DNA from: Halomonas nitroreducens
GTDB lineage: Bacteria > Pseudomonadota > Gammaproteobacteria > Pseudomonadales > Halomonadaceae
Assembly (NCBI RefSeq): GCF_003966155.1
Contig: NZ_RXNS01000001.1
Span: 248,001-312,000, forward strand
DNA: 64,000 nt
Direction of reading: 5' to 3'
Shown: positions 53,346 to 61,571 of the stretch, in pieces
Layout of the letters: every line of letters begins with the position of its first letter
Numbering within the stretch: position 1 is the stretch's first letter
Notes under the pieces: model-generated
What the model was told of the DNA's origin: nothing
Database searches by the model: none
Seen by the model: only the letters and a program-made list of their open reading frames with translations
Translations under genes and position numbers: made by a program

Positions 53346-54103
53346 GGGGTGTCCTCCGCGGTGGGTTCGCCCGGGACGCCCAGCGCGCCCAGGCCGAGCA
53401 GGGTGCCCAGAGCCTCGCCGGCGGCCGCATCGTCCCCGGCTTCGGGGCTGATCATCAGTGCCTCGCCGAGGACGGCGGTCCCGTCCAGACGTTCATGGAG
53501 GCGCCGGGTGAACGGCGAGACGGGCGTCAGGCTGGCCCGGCCCTCCTGGCGCACCGCCAGCCAGGGCCAGTCGCCGGCCGAGCCGGGGGGAAGGGGATCG
53601 TCGCCGTCCTCGAGGCGTTGCCAGAGCGCGGCCACGTCGTGGCGGCAGATCACCAGACGGGTCGCCGGTCGAGGGACCAGCACCAGGCCTTCCGGGGCCG
53701 GGTGCTCGGCCAGGCGAGCGGCTTCCAGGGCGGGCGCCTCGGCGGCATGGCTGATGTCCAGCCGGGCCCGTTCGAGGCGACAGATGTCGCTCACGTAGCG
53801 GTGGTCCGCCAGCGGCGGCAGGGTGTCCAGGAAATCGGCGAAGCCGTCCCCATAGTGCATGAGTCGGGGCTCGGCGGGCGGGCGCTCGCGGGCATAGTCG
53901 CCGGCCGCGGCGGCGAAGTAGCGCTCGCCGAGCAGCGTCCGGGTATGGGGGAAGGCCGTGGCCAGGGCCTCGATCAGGCTCTGGCGAATGTTGTTGCGAT
54001 AGACGGCCAGGCCGTCGGGTTGCCCCAGATCCGCCTCCGTCCCGGTGGCGGGATCGCGCATGGCGGCGATGAAGCGACGTTGCCAATCGGCGAGGGTGTC
54101 CAT
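53342..54103 (-). CDS. bufC: DUF2063-domain MNIO partner protein (BufC-like)
   Basis: The 253-aa protein has the DUF2063 N-terminal domain ([22 protein letters not shown]). In related systems it brings the precursor peptide to the DUF692 oxidase. I chose ATG 54103 because AGGAG lies at proper distance; an ATG two codons earlier abuts that site. Confidence 0.82.
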   Translation of the reverse strand: MDTLADWQRRFIAAMRDPATGTEADLGQPDGLAVYRNNIRQSLIEALATAFPHTRTLLGERYFAAAAGDYARERPPAEPRLMHYGDGFADFLDTLPPLADHRYVSDICRLERARLDISHAAEAPALEAARLAEHPAPEGLVLVPRPATRLVICRHDVAALWQRLEDGDDPLPPGSAGDWPWLAVRQEGRASLTPVSPFTRRLHERLDGTAVLGEALMISPEAGDDAAAGEALGTLLGLGALGVPGEPTAEDTP

Positions 54104-54120
54104 GGGCATCTCCTGGTCGT

Positions 54121-54975
54121 CTATTCGCCGACGGCCGTAGCGACCGGCAGGCTCCGTTCGGCCCTGGCCCGTTCTGCCTCCTCGACCCAGCGATCCAGTG
54201 ACGGGACCCGGGTGTCCCACTCGATCAGGGTCGGCACCGCCGGGTGCTGGCGGGCGAGGCGGGCATAGAGCGCCCAGACGTCATCGCACACCGGGCCGCC
54301 ATGATCGTCGATGCGCAGCGGCGGGCTGGCGGCGGTGTCGAGGCTGTGGCCGGCCAGGTGGAACTCGCCCACGGCGTGCCCGGGCAGGGCGGCCAGGTAG
54401 GCGTCGAGATCGCGGCCCAGGTTGTGGGCGCTGATATAGGCGTTGTTGATATCCAGCAGCAGCCCGCAGCCGGTGCGGGCCACCAGCTCGGTGAGGAAGT
54501 CGGCCTCGTCGAGGGTGTTCATCTCCAGGCGCACGTAGAGGCTGGGATTCTCGATCAGCAGGCGGCGGCCCAGGGCCTGCTGCACGATGTCGACGTTGCG
54601 GGCGACCAGCGCCAGGCTTTCCTCGGTGAGGGGCACCGGCAGCAGGTCGTTGTAGAAGTCGTCGTCGAGCCGGCTCCAGGCCAGGTGTTCCGAGACCAGC
54701 GCCGGGTTCAGCTCCTCTACCAGCCCCACCAGCCGGGCCAGGTGGGAGGCATCGGGGCGTTCGGCCCCGCCCAGCGACATGCCCACGCCGTGCACCGAGA
54801 GCGGATAGGCCCTGGCAATGGCGTGGAGGCGTTCCTTGACCGGGCCGCCGGCTCCCATGTAGTTCTCGGCGTGCAGCTCCAGGAAGTCCACCGGTTGAGG
54901 CTCGGCGAGCAGCGCCTCGGCGTGGCGATGCTTGAGGCCGATGCCCACGGCGCCGTTTGCAAGGGGAAAGGGCAT
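54121..54975 (-). CDS. bufB: DUF692 multinuclear iron oxidase (MNIO, BufB-like)
   Basis: The 284-aa TIM-barrel enzyme shows the MNIO metal-ligand segments F-L-E-L-H-A-E-N-Y, S-V-H-G-V-G-M-S, S-E-H-L-A-W-S, L-I-E-N-P-S, L-L-D-I-N-N-A-Y and E-F-H-L-A-G-H. Relatives modify cysteines of ribosomal peptides, as MbnB does for methanobactin. Here the likely substrate is the Cys-containing DUF2282 peptide encoded just upstream. RBS GAGGAGA. Confidence 0.9.
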   Translation of the reverse strand: MPFPLANGAVGIGLKHRHAEALLAEPQPVDFLELHAENYMGAGGPVKERLHAIARAYPLSVHGVGMSLGGAERPDASHLARLVGLVEELNPALVSEHLAWSRLDDDFYNDLLPVPLTEESLALVARNVDIVQQALGRRLLIENPSLYVRLEMNTLDEADFLTELVARTGCGLLLDINNAYISAHNLGRDLDAYLAALPGHAVGEFHLAGHSLDTAASPPLRIDDHGGPVCDDVWALYARLARQHPAVPTLIEWDTRVPSLDRWVEEAERARAERSLPVATAVGE

Positions 54976-54995
54976 GGCGGTCTCCTCGAAGGGGC

Positions 54996-55015
54996 GGCCC
55001 GCCGGCTGGCGGGCC
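54996..55015 (-). other. Hairpin between bufA and bufB
   Basis: A perfect 8-bp GC stem (GGCCCGCC with GGCGGGCC, loop 4 nt) lies 10 bp past the bufA stop. Such intergenic stems often raise the amount of precursor peptide mRNA relative to the maturase by attenuation or protection from decay. Confidence 0.55.
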
Positions 55016-55024
55016 GTGGCAGGC

Positions 55025-55309
55025 TTACGGGCGATCGATTTCGGTCAGGCTGCCGTTGCCGTGGGGCGTTTCGATGCTGGTACAGGTACCCTCAGGAACC
55101 AGTTTCCAGGCGTTGCCCTGGTAGTCCACGGTAGAGGTGCCGGCACAGGTGGTGCCCGGTCCCGCCTTGCAGTCGTTCTGGCCGGCCAGGGCCACGCCAT
55201 AGCATTTCTCCATGGCTTCCGAGTCGCCGGCGGCCTGGGCGGTGGCCATGGTGCCGGCCTGGGCCAGGGCGGTGGTGAGGACGGCGGCCATCATGGTGGA
55301 ACGTTTCAT
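55025..55309 (-). CDS. bufA: DUF2282 bufferin precursor peptide (BufA1-like)
   Basis: The 94-aa precursor has a Sec-type signal peptide ending A-Q-A-A, then a core with four cysteines: Cys36 (E-K-C-Y-G), Cys47 (N-D-C-K-A-G-P-G), Cys55 (T-T-C-A-G) and Cys76 (E-G-T-C-T). This spacing and the [11 protein letters not shown] segment match BufA1-type bufferins, copper-binding RiPPs in which cysteines are oxidised by the MNIO enzyme. The unusual signal peptide on a RiPP means maturation occurs in the cytoplasm before export. RBS CAGGAGA. Confidence 0.88.
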   Translation of the reverse strand: MKRSTMMAAVLTTALAQAGTMATAQAAGDSEAMEKCYGVALAGQNDCKAGPGTTCAGTSTVDYQGNAWKLVPEGTCTSIETPHGNGSLTEIDRP

Positions 55310-55448
55310 GGTCTGTCTCCTGTGGGTCAACATGGCAGTGGTGCAGCGAGCATCGTGGCGATGCATCGATATGCCTTGATGTGTCGCGGTCGGTGACGAA
55401 TGCTTACAGCAGCCGCGCCAATAATTCGTCATCACCGATGGAGAGCTC

Positions 55449-55790
55449 ATGAACCATCCCGACCTGGACATGGCGGCCGTCACCGTCCGCCTCGAGGCCA
55501 TGCGCGATGACCTCCTCGAGCAGAGCGCCGCCAGCCGCGACGCCCGCGAGACCGTGATGCTGGACCAGACCGCGGTCGGGCGCCTATCGCGTATGGATGC
55601 CCTGCAGGGCCAGGCGATGGCCAGGGCGGAGGAGAAGCGCCGCCAGCTGACCCTGACCCGCATCGCCTCGGCCCTGGCGCGGATCCCGCGGGGCGAGTAC
55701 GGGCTCTGCATCGGCTGTGGCGAATGGATCGCGGCCCGGCGCCTGGAGGGAGCCCCGGTGGCCTTGAAATGCATCGATTGTGCCGAATGA
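55449..55790 (+). CDS. TraR/DksA-family zinc-finger protein
   Basis: The 113-aa protein has an N-terminal coiled-coil half and a C-terminal C4 zinc finger (C-I-G-C-G-E...C-I-D-C) of the TraR/DksA type. E. coli DksA is 151 aa and TraR about 73 aa, so this is an intermediate form as in many proteobacteria. It probably binds the RNA polymerase secondary channel. It is divergent from bufA. Confidence 0.85.
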   Translation: MNHPDLDMAAVTVRLEAMRDDLLEQSAASRDARETVMLDQTAVGRLSRMDALQGQAMARAEEKRRQLTLTRIASALARIPRGEYGLCIGCGEWIAARRLEGAPVALKCIDCAE

Positions 55791-55868
55791 CTCGGTGATA
55801 TCGACTGATTTATCCTTCTATGCTGGGTTACTATCTGGCGTTCCCCATTTTCAGCAGGAGACATATCG

Positions 55869-56234
55869 ATGACCATCCAGCGCCATGACACCAAGACCCG
55901 CATGAGCCGGGCCGTGATCCATAACGGCGTGGCCTACCTGTGTGGCCAGGTGGCCGGCCCCGAGGCCCGCCACGGCGACATCACCGAGCAGACCGAGAGC
56001 ATGCTGTCCCGGGTCGACGGCCTGCTCGAGGAGATCGGCTCGGATCGTGAACACCTGCTGTCCGCCACCCTCTACCTCAAGGAAGGCCATGACTTCGCGG
56101 CCATGAACGCCGTCTGGGATGCCTGGGTACCGGAAGGCCATGCCCCGGCGCGCACCTGCGTCTGTGCGCCGATGCCCGCCGACGAGCTGAGGGTGGAGAT
56201 CACCATCACCGCCCTGGTGAAGGGCGCTGCCTGA
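55869..56234 (+). CDS. RidA-family enamine/imine deaminase-like protein
   Basis: The 121-aa protein is a complete RidA/YjgF domain. The usual substrate-binding Arg of this family is matched by P-A-R-T-C-V (near residue 100). Upstream [10 protein letters not shown] is the strand motif. RidA members quench reactive 2-aminoacrylate and related imines. A clear terminator follows. Confidence 0.85.
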   Translation: MTIQRHDTKTRMSRAVIHNGVAYLCGQVAGPEARHGDITEQTESMLSRVDGLLEEIGSDREHLLSATLYLKEGHDFAAMNAVWDAWVPEGHAPARTCVCAPMPADELRVEITITALVKGAA

Positions 56235-56265
56235 TCCCGGTCAGTGTGGATGCCTGAAGTGAGAA

Positions 56266-56295
56266 GGCCGGCGCTGGATGGCGCCGGCCTTTTTT
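56266..56295 (+). terminator. Rho-independent terminator after ridA-like gene
   Basis: A perfect 9-bp stem (GGCCGGCGC / GCGCCGGCC, loop 6) is followed by six Ts. Confidence 0.9.
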
Positions 56296-56312
56296 CCTTG
56301 CGTGACCTGAGA

Positions 56313-56692
56313 TCAGTGCAGGCAGGGGTCGTCCAGCGGGACCTGGCGGGGTCGCAGGCGTCGCGACAGGGCGTCCACGGCGATGTTGAGGCCGGCGGTG
56401 ATCAGCAGCAGGAAGAAGGCCACGTCGAACATCAGGTACTGGAAGTGTTCGTCGATGTAGTAGCCGAGCGTCGCCACGCCCAGCAGGCCGAGGTCTTCCG
56501 CCACGTTCTCGATGGGGGCATACATGGCGTTGTCGGCGGGGATGAAGGCCGAGCGGGGGAAGCTCGCGAGCAGGTCCGGATCATCCATCTCCAGCAGGGC
56601 GCTGCGCACCGCCTCGGTGAAGCCCTCGCCGTAGCGCTCGTCGGCGTCGCCGCGCAGGGTCCACTGGTAGTCCGGGTAGGTTCCGGATGAAC
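56313..56692 (-). pseudogene. Fused PhnD-like/PhnE-like ABC transporter remnant
   Basis: The minus strand carries an open frame without a clear start. Its first part (Y-P-D-Y-Q-W-T-L-R-G-D, F-P-R-S-A-F-I-P-A-D-N, A-P-I-E-N-V-A-E-D-L-G-L-L) is the C-terminal end of a PhnD-type phosphonate or oxyanion binding protein. It then runs in frame into a transmembrane segment and D-A-L-S-R-R-L-R-P, the end of a PhnE-type permease. The simplest reading is a deletion fusing the tails of two genes. It lies at the end of the aryl-polyene operon. Confidence 0.6.
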
Positions 56693-56738
56693 AACCTCTC
56701 GAGAGATCACAGCTAGCCGGCGCCTTGGCAAGCCGGGC

Positions 56739-57335
56739 TCAGGGCAGCGCGCCGGAGGCGAGGCGAACCAGCGGCAATCGTGGGGCGGCGCGGATGCGCA
56801 GCCGGGCTTCGGGGGCACAGATCGACAGGGTCCAGGCGGCATCCTGCCACTGCCAGGCCTGGAGGTGGCCGCCGGGACCGAGGCTGGCGAGACGGGTGGC
56901 GAGCACTGCGGACGGCGGCCGGCCGGCGAGGCTTGCCAGCTTGAAGAGCGCCTCGTGCAGGGTCCAGGCCCGGTAGAAGGCCGCCGGGGGATCTCCGGCG
57001 CCGAGGATGGCCCGGCGCACCTCGGGCTCGGGTAGTCGGGCGACCAGCGCCGCCAGGCGCCTGGCATGGCGGGCTCGGGCATGCTCCAGGTCGAGACCGA
57101 CGGGGCAGCTGGCGAGCCCGGCCACGACCCGCTCATCGCGATGGCTGAGGGCCGCGTAGAGCCCGTTGGGCAGGGCCGGGTGACCGGGCGGCCCGCCGCC
57201 CCGGGGCGACCAGCCGTCCACCGGACAGTCCAGGCCGCGGCGCCGGGCCAGGCGGCTGAGCAGCTCGCGGCCCCGCCACGAGGCCGCACCGCGATCCCGG
57301 CCGGAGGGCACCCGAGCCATGACCAGGTCCAGCAT
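56739..57335 (-). CDS. 4'-phosphopantetheinyl transferase
   Basis: The 198-aa Sfp/AcpT-type protein has the motifs V-G-L-D-L-E-H and W-T-L-H-E-A-L-F-K. It would activate the acyl-carrier proteins of the aryl-polyene pathway, whose other genes lie upstream on the same strand. Start could be ATG 57335 or GTG 57359, the latter overlapping the ketoreductase stop. It is the last intact gene of the operon. Confidence 0.82.
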   Translation of the reverse strand: MLDLVMARVPSGRDRGAASWRGRELLSRLARRRGLDCPVDGWSPRGGGPPGHPALPNGLYAALSHRDERVVAGLASCPVGLDLEHARARHARRLAALVARLPEPEVRRAILGAGDPPAAFYRAWTLHEALFKLASLAGRPPSAVLATRLASLGPGGHLQAWQWQDAAWTLSICAPEARLRIRAAPRLPLVRLASGALP

Positions 57336-57352
57336 CGGTACCGCGTGGGCGT

Positions 57353-58078
57353 TCAGCACAGGCCGCCATTGACGCCGAACACCTGGCGGGTGACGTAGCC
57401 CGCCTCGCCGGAACACAGGAAGCTCACCAGGGCGGCGACCTCGTCGGCGGTGCCGGCACGTCGCATGGGGATCTGCTCGAGGGTCGCCGGGTCCAGTTGG
57501 TCTTCCGCCATGCCGGTGTCGATCAGCCCGGGGGCCACGCAGTTCACGGTGATCCGGCGGCTGGCCAGCTCCACGGCCAGGGCCTTGGCCGCGCCGATCA
57601 GGCCGGCCTTGGCGGCGCTGTAGTTGACCTGGCCGCGGTTGCCCATCAGTCCCGAGACCGACGACATCAGCACGATCCGGCCCGGGGCCCGGCGCCGCAC
57701 CAGCGGCAGGACCAGCGGCTTGACCACGTTGTGGAAGCCGTCGAGGTGGGTGTGCAGGACGCTGTCCCAGGCCTCGTCGGTCATGGCCGCGAAGGTGGCA
57801 TCGGCGGTGCTCCCGGCGTTGCACACCACGCCGTAATAGGCGCCGTGGGCCGTGACGTCGTCCTCCAGGGCGCGGCGCGCGACATCGCGGTTGGCGACAT
57901 CGAAGCACAGCAGGCGAGCGTCGCCGCCCGCCCGGCGTACCTGCGCCACCACGGCCTCGGCGTCGGCCGAGGGGCGGCGGGCATGCACCACCACCGCGAA
58001 GCCGTCGCGGGCCAGGCGCAGGGCGATGGCGCGGCCGATGCCGCGGCTGGAGCCGGTAATCAGGATGCTGTCGTTCAT
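57353..58078 (-). CDS. 3-oxoacyl-ACP reductase (FabG-like, ApeQ position)
   Basis: The 241-aa SDR has T-G-S-S-R-G-I-G, N-A-G, catalytic S...Y-S-A-A-K, and a F-G-V-N-G-G-L-C ending typical of FabG. In aryl-polyene clusters the reductase ApeQ makes the beta-hydroxy intermediate. Its start overlaps the dehydratase stop (ATGA). Confidence 0.88.
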   Translation of the reverse strand: MNDSILITGSSRGIGRAIALRLARDGFAVVVHARRPSADAEAVVAQVRRAGGDARLLCFDVANRDVARRALEDDVTAHGAYYGVVCNAGSTADATFAAMTDEAWDSVLHTHLDGFHNVVKPLVLPLVRRRAPGRIVLMSSVSGLMGNRGQVNYSAAKAGLIGAAKALAVELASRRITVNCVAPGLIDTGMAEDQLDPATLEQIPMRRAGTADEVAALVSFLCSGEAGYVTRQVFGVNGGLC

Positions 58079-58545
58079 GGCGTCTCGTCAGGCGGGGAGG
58101 CCCCGCGTCGATGGGGTTCGAAGACCTGCAGCCGGCCCTCGGCCAGCGGCTCGCCGCCGGGGGCCAGCACGCGGCCATGGAACTCGGCCAGGCCATTGTC
58201 GGCCCGGAAGTCGAGGGTCACCTCGACCCGGACCCGGCGCCCCAGGGCGAAGTGACCTGCCGGGCAGGCATAGCGCCGGCTGCCCACCAGGAAGCCGATG
58301 GCCGGGGGGGCGCCGCGACGGGCCGCCTGGACGCCGGCCCAGGCCGCCACGGCCTGGGCCAGCCACTCGAGGCCCACCCAGCCGGGGATGCCCCGGGGCG
58401 TGGCGAAGGGGTCGCCGGGCCCCGGGCAGGTCTCGGCGGCGAGGAAGCCGTCGTCCAGTGCCACCAGCCGCTCGAGCAGGCACATGGCGTGGCGGTGGGG
58501 CACATAGGGCGCGATGGGGCAGGGCAGGTCGGGCAGGTCGGACAT
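58075..58545 (-). CDS. Hotdog-fold 3-hydroxyacyl-ACP dehydratase (ApeP-like)
   Basis: The 156-aa hotdog protein begins Y-V-P-H-R-H-A-M-C-L-L-E-R and has W-V-G-L-E-W-L-A-Q-A-V-A-A, matching the dehydratases of aryl-polyene clusters. It lies one base after the ketosynthase stop. Confidence 0.85.
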   Translation of the reverse strand: MSDLPDLPCPIAPYVPHRHAMCLLERLVALDDGFLAAETCPGPGDPFATPRGIPGWVGLEWLAQAVAAWAGVQAARRGAPPAIGFLVGSRRYACPAGHFALGRRVRVEVTLDFRADNGLAEFHGRVLAPGGEPLAEGRLQVFEPHRRGASPPDETP

Positions 58546-58546
58546 G

Positions 58547-59734
58547 TCAGTCGTGGCGTCCCAGCAGCAGGGCGGCATTGTTGCCGCCGAAGGCGAACGA
58601 ATTGCTCAGGGCCAGGCGCGGCCGGGCGCTGCCGGCACGGGTCACCAGCGGCAGCGCGGGCAGCTGCGCATCAAAGTGGCCGTCGTAGACGTGGCGGGGC
58701 AGGAAGCCGGCATCGAGGGCCAGCCAGCAGAAGGCGGCCTCCAGGGCCCCGGCGGCGCCCAGGGTATGGCCGGTAAGACCCTTGGTCGAGCTGCATGCCG
58801 GCGGGCGGGAGAACAGCGCGGCGACGGCCGCCGCCTCCATGCGATCGTTGTGGGGGGTCCCGGTGCCGTGGAGGTTGAGATAGTCGATCTCCTCGGGCCG
58901 TCGTCCGGCCCGGGCCAGCGCCTCGCGCATGGCCGCCAGGGCGCCCCCGCCGTCGGGCCGCGGCGCCGACACATGGTAGGCATCGGCGCTCTCCCCGCTG
59001 CCCTCGAGCTGGATGCCGCCCGGGGTGGCCTCGACCACGAACAGCGCCGCCGCCTCGCCCAGGTTGATGCCGTCGCGGTGCGCCGAGAAGGGCGTGCAAG
59101 GTCGGTCACTGACCGCCTCGAGGCTGGCGAAGCCGTTGACGGTGAGCCGGCACAGGCTGTCGGCGCCACCGGCGATCCCCGCGTCGCACTCGCCGGCGAG
59201 CAGCAGCCGGCGGGCGCTGGCCAGGGCCCGGGCCCCGGAGCTGCAGGCGGTGGAGAGCGCGTAGGCCGGCCCGGTCAGGCCCAGGCGCTCGGCGACGAAG
59301 CGGGCCGGCGCGCCCAGCTCCTGCTGGGCATAGCGGAAGCTGTCGGGCAGCGGCCCCTCGCCCGCCCGGGCCAGGGCGCCCTCGGTCTCGGCGATGCCGG
59401 AGGTGCTGGTACCGATCACCACCCCGATGCGTGACGGATCATGGGCGGCGAGCACCCGGCGCAGCGGGGCCTCGAGGCGCGCCAGGGCAGCAGCCAGCAG
59501 GCGGTTGTTGCGGCTGCGTTGGTCCGCCGGCCAGTCGTGCGCCGGCGGAAGGGGGGCCGTGACGCGGCCCAGCGGCAGCGGCCGGCCGGGAGTGTAGGCG
59601 TCGTCGGTGGTCAGCCCCCGCCGCCCCTCGGCCAGCGCCTCGTGGATCTCGTCGAGGCCGCTCCCCAGGCTGCAGACGATGGCCGGCGGCGACAGCCGAC
59701 AGGCCTGCCGGGGGGAGCAGGGACGTGGGTTCAT
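58547..59734 (-). CDS. Beta-ketoacyl-ACP synthase (ApeO-like)
   Basis: The 395-aa thiolase-fold ketosynthase has the catalytic triad Cys (S-T-A-C-S-S-G-A), His (H-G-T-G-T-P-H-N-D) and His (K-G-L-T-G-H-T-L-G-A-A-G), so it is an active condensing enzyme rather than a chain-length factor. Start ATG 59734 overlaps the DUF3261 stop. It is the only ketosynthase visible; a KS/CLF partner would be beyond the window. Confidence 0.9.
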   Translation of the reverse strand: MNPRPCSPRQACRLSPPAIVCSLGSGLDEIHEALAEGRRGLTTDDAYTPGRPLPLGRVTAPLPPAHDWPADQRSRNNRLLAAALARLEAPLRRVLAAHDPSRIGVVIGTSTSGIAETEGALARAGEGPLPDSFRYAQQELGAPARFVAERLGLTGPAYALSTACSSGARALASARRLLLAGECDAGIAGGADSLCRLTVNGFASLEAVSDRPCTPFSAHRDGINLGEAAALFVVEATPGGIQLEGSGESADAYHVSAPRPDGGGALAAMREALARAGRRPEEIDYLNLHGTGTPHNDRMEAAAVAALFSRPPACSSTKGLTGHTLGAAGALEAAFCWLALDAGFLPRHVYDGHFDAQLPALPLVTRAGSARPRLALSNSFAFGGNNAALLLGRHD

Positions 59735-60312
59735 GGCGGAGCTTCCTTCAGGGGGGCGATGGTCAGACGGTACTCACCCTGGCGGTCATCGAGCAAGACC
59801 CGCCGTGTCCCCGACAGCTCGGGATCCGCCGGGCGGATCCGCGCGACAAGGGCGCCGCCCCGGCGGATTTCGCGGCTGTCGCCGACCCGTTGTGCCGACC
59901 AGGCCGAGCCGGCGAAGGCCTGGTGCAGGGCCTCCAGGGGCCACAGGCACCATTCCAGGCGGGCGGCCAGCCAGTCGGCCGGCACCGGCAGCGGGGCCTC
60001 CCCGGGGACGGGCGTGTCACCGCTCTCGTAGCGGCTGCCGCGGGCGTCACGCACCAGGGTGGCCAGGCGCTGGCCGTAGGGGGTGAGCAGCACGGCACGC
60101 AGGCGCTCCGGCTCGAGGCTGAGTACCGTGATCAGGGTCCGAGCCTGTTGCGGGTCAGCGTCGGGGGCCAGGGTCAGGCGCCGCTGGACGGGCCCCAGGG
60201 TCGGCATCGCCGCCAGCCCCGGCGCGGGCGGCGGGGCTGGCCGCAGCGCGGCACAGCCGGCCAGCTGCAGGGTCAGCAGCAGCACCGCCAGCCGGCTCGC
60301 CGGCGCCCTCAC
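59731..60312 (-). CDS. DUF3261 lipoprotein
   Basis: The 193-aa product has a lipoprotein signal with lipobox L-A-G-C near residue 20 and a DUF3261 domain. DUF3261 proteins accompany aryl-polyene export genes and may act at the outer membrane. It overlaps both neighbours by four bases. Confidence 0.8.
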   Translation of the reverse strand: MRAPASRLAVLLLTLQLAGCAALRPAPPPAPGLAAMPTLGPVQRRLTLAPDADPQQARTLITVLSLEPERLRAVLLTPYGQRLATLVRDARGSRYESGDTPVPGEAPLPVPADWLAARLEWCLWPLEALHQAFAGSAWSAQRVGDSREIRRGGALVARIRPADPELSGTRRVLLDDRQGEYRLTIAPLKEAPP

Positions 60313-61571
60313 GGGGGGCTCCCGGCCGGTGCCCGCTGCCCGCAGTGGCGCGCCAGGGCGGTGAGGTGGCGATGCGGGGCCCGCACGAAGGGATTGTCGC
60401 GATCCCAGGCGTAGCCGGCCAGCACTGCGCTGATCTGCCGGCGCAGCGTGGCGGGTTGTCGGGGATGGAAGATGATCGCCGGCAGGCGGCCGTCGTACCA
60501 GGCCTCGACGAAGGCCCGGAAGGTGGCGATGCCGCGGCGCAGCGGCGTCTCGAAGGCTGCCGCCCAGTCCACCGCCTCGCCGTCGAGCCGGCGGGCGACC
60601 AGGGGCGCGGCCAGCAGCGCCGAGTGCAGGGCGATGGTGACCCCTGAGGAAAAGACCGGGTCGAGGAATTCCCCGGCATTGCCGAGCACGGCATAGCCGG
60701 GGCCATGCAGGCGGCTCGCCGCCGTGGCGTAGCCCTGGAGCTCGCCCAGCGGGCGGCGGCGCCGCGCGTCTCGCAGCAGGTCGCGCAGGCAGGGCTCGGC
60801 GTCCAGCAGCGCCTGCCAGCGCGCCTCGGGCGTGTCGCCGTGGCGGGCCAGGGCCGCGGGATCGCCCACCACGCCCAGCGAGGCGCGGCCGCCGCGGAAG
60901 GGGATCAGCCAGTACCAGATGCCGGCCTCCCGGGGGTGGATCGCGATGAGGATCTTGTCGCGGTCGTAGGCCGGGTCGCGAATGCCATCGTCGACATGGC
61001 TGAACAGGGCCTGTCGCGGGGCCAGCCGGGGCGGGCGGGCGAGTCCCCGGGCGCGGGCGATCACCCGCCCGGGACCGCTGGCATCGAGCAGGAAGCGAGC
61101 CGTCAGGGTCCGGGGGCGGCCGTGCTCGTCAATGCGGGTGAGGCGGGGGCGCCGGGCGTCCGGGTGCACTGCGGTCACCGTCACGCCGAACTCGACCTCG
61201 GCGCCCCGCCTGGTGGCGACGCGAATCAGCCGCTGGTCGAAGTCGGCGCGCTCGACCTGGTAGGTGTGGCGCCAGCCGGGGCCCTGCCGGTCGCGGAAGT
61301 CGATGGTGGCCTCCCGCTCCCGCCAGCGGAAGGCGGCGCCGTTCTTGGCCTGGTAGCCGCCGCGCTGGACGCTGTCGAGCAGGCCGGCTCCCGCGAGGTC
61401 CTGCATGCACGCCGGCAGCAGGCTCTCGCCGAGGCAGAAGCGCGGGAAGTGGTCGCGCTCGAGCACCCGCACCCGGTAGCCCTCGCGGGCCAGCCAGGCG
61501 GCGGCCGCCGCCCCGGCGGGGCCGGCGCCGATGATCAGCACGTCCGCGTCGGTGTCATGGGGTGTCGGCAT
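60309..61571 (-). CDS. FAD-dependent oxidoreductase (halogenase-like)
   Basis: The 420-aa flavoprotein has the N-terminal G-A-G-P-A-G-A dinucleotide motif, C-L-G-E-S-L-L-P of the tryptophan-halogenase-like group, and G-N-A-G-E-F-L-D-P as second FAD motif. In aryl-polyene clusters such a protein occurs between the exporter and ketosynthase genes. The reaction is unknown; modification of the polyene head is possible. It overlaps the MMPL gene by 17 bp. Confidence 0.82.
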   Translation of the reverse strand: MPTPHDTDADVLIIGAGPAGAAAAAWLAREGYRVRVLERDHFPRFCLGESLLPACMQDLAGAGLLDSVQRGGYQAKNGAAFRWREREATIDFRDRQGPGWRHTYQVERADFDQRLIRVATRRGAEVEFGVTVTAVHPDARRPRLTRIDEHGRPRTLTARFLLDASGPGRVIARARGLARPPRLAPRQALFSHVDDGIRDPAYDRDKILIAIHPREAGIWYWLIPFRGGRASLGVVGDPAALARHGDTPEARWQALLDAEPCLRDLLRDARRRRPLGELQGYATAASRLHGPGYAVLGNAGEFLDPVFSSGVTIALHSALLAAPLVARRLDGEAVDWAAAFETPLRRGIATFRAFVEAWYDGRLPAIIFHPRQPATLRRQISAVLAGYAWDRDNPFVRAPHRHLTALARHCGQRAPAGSPP

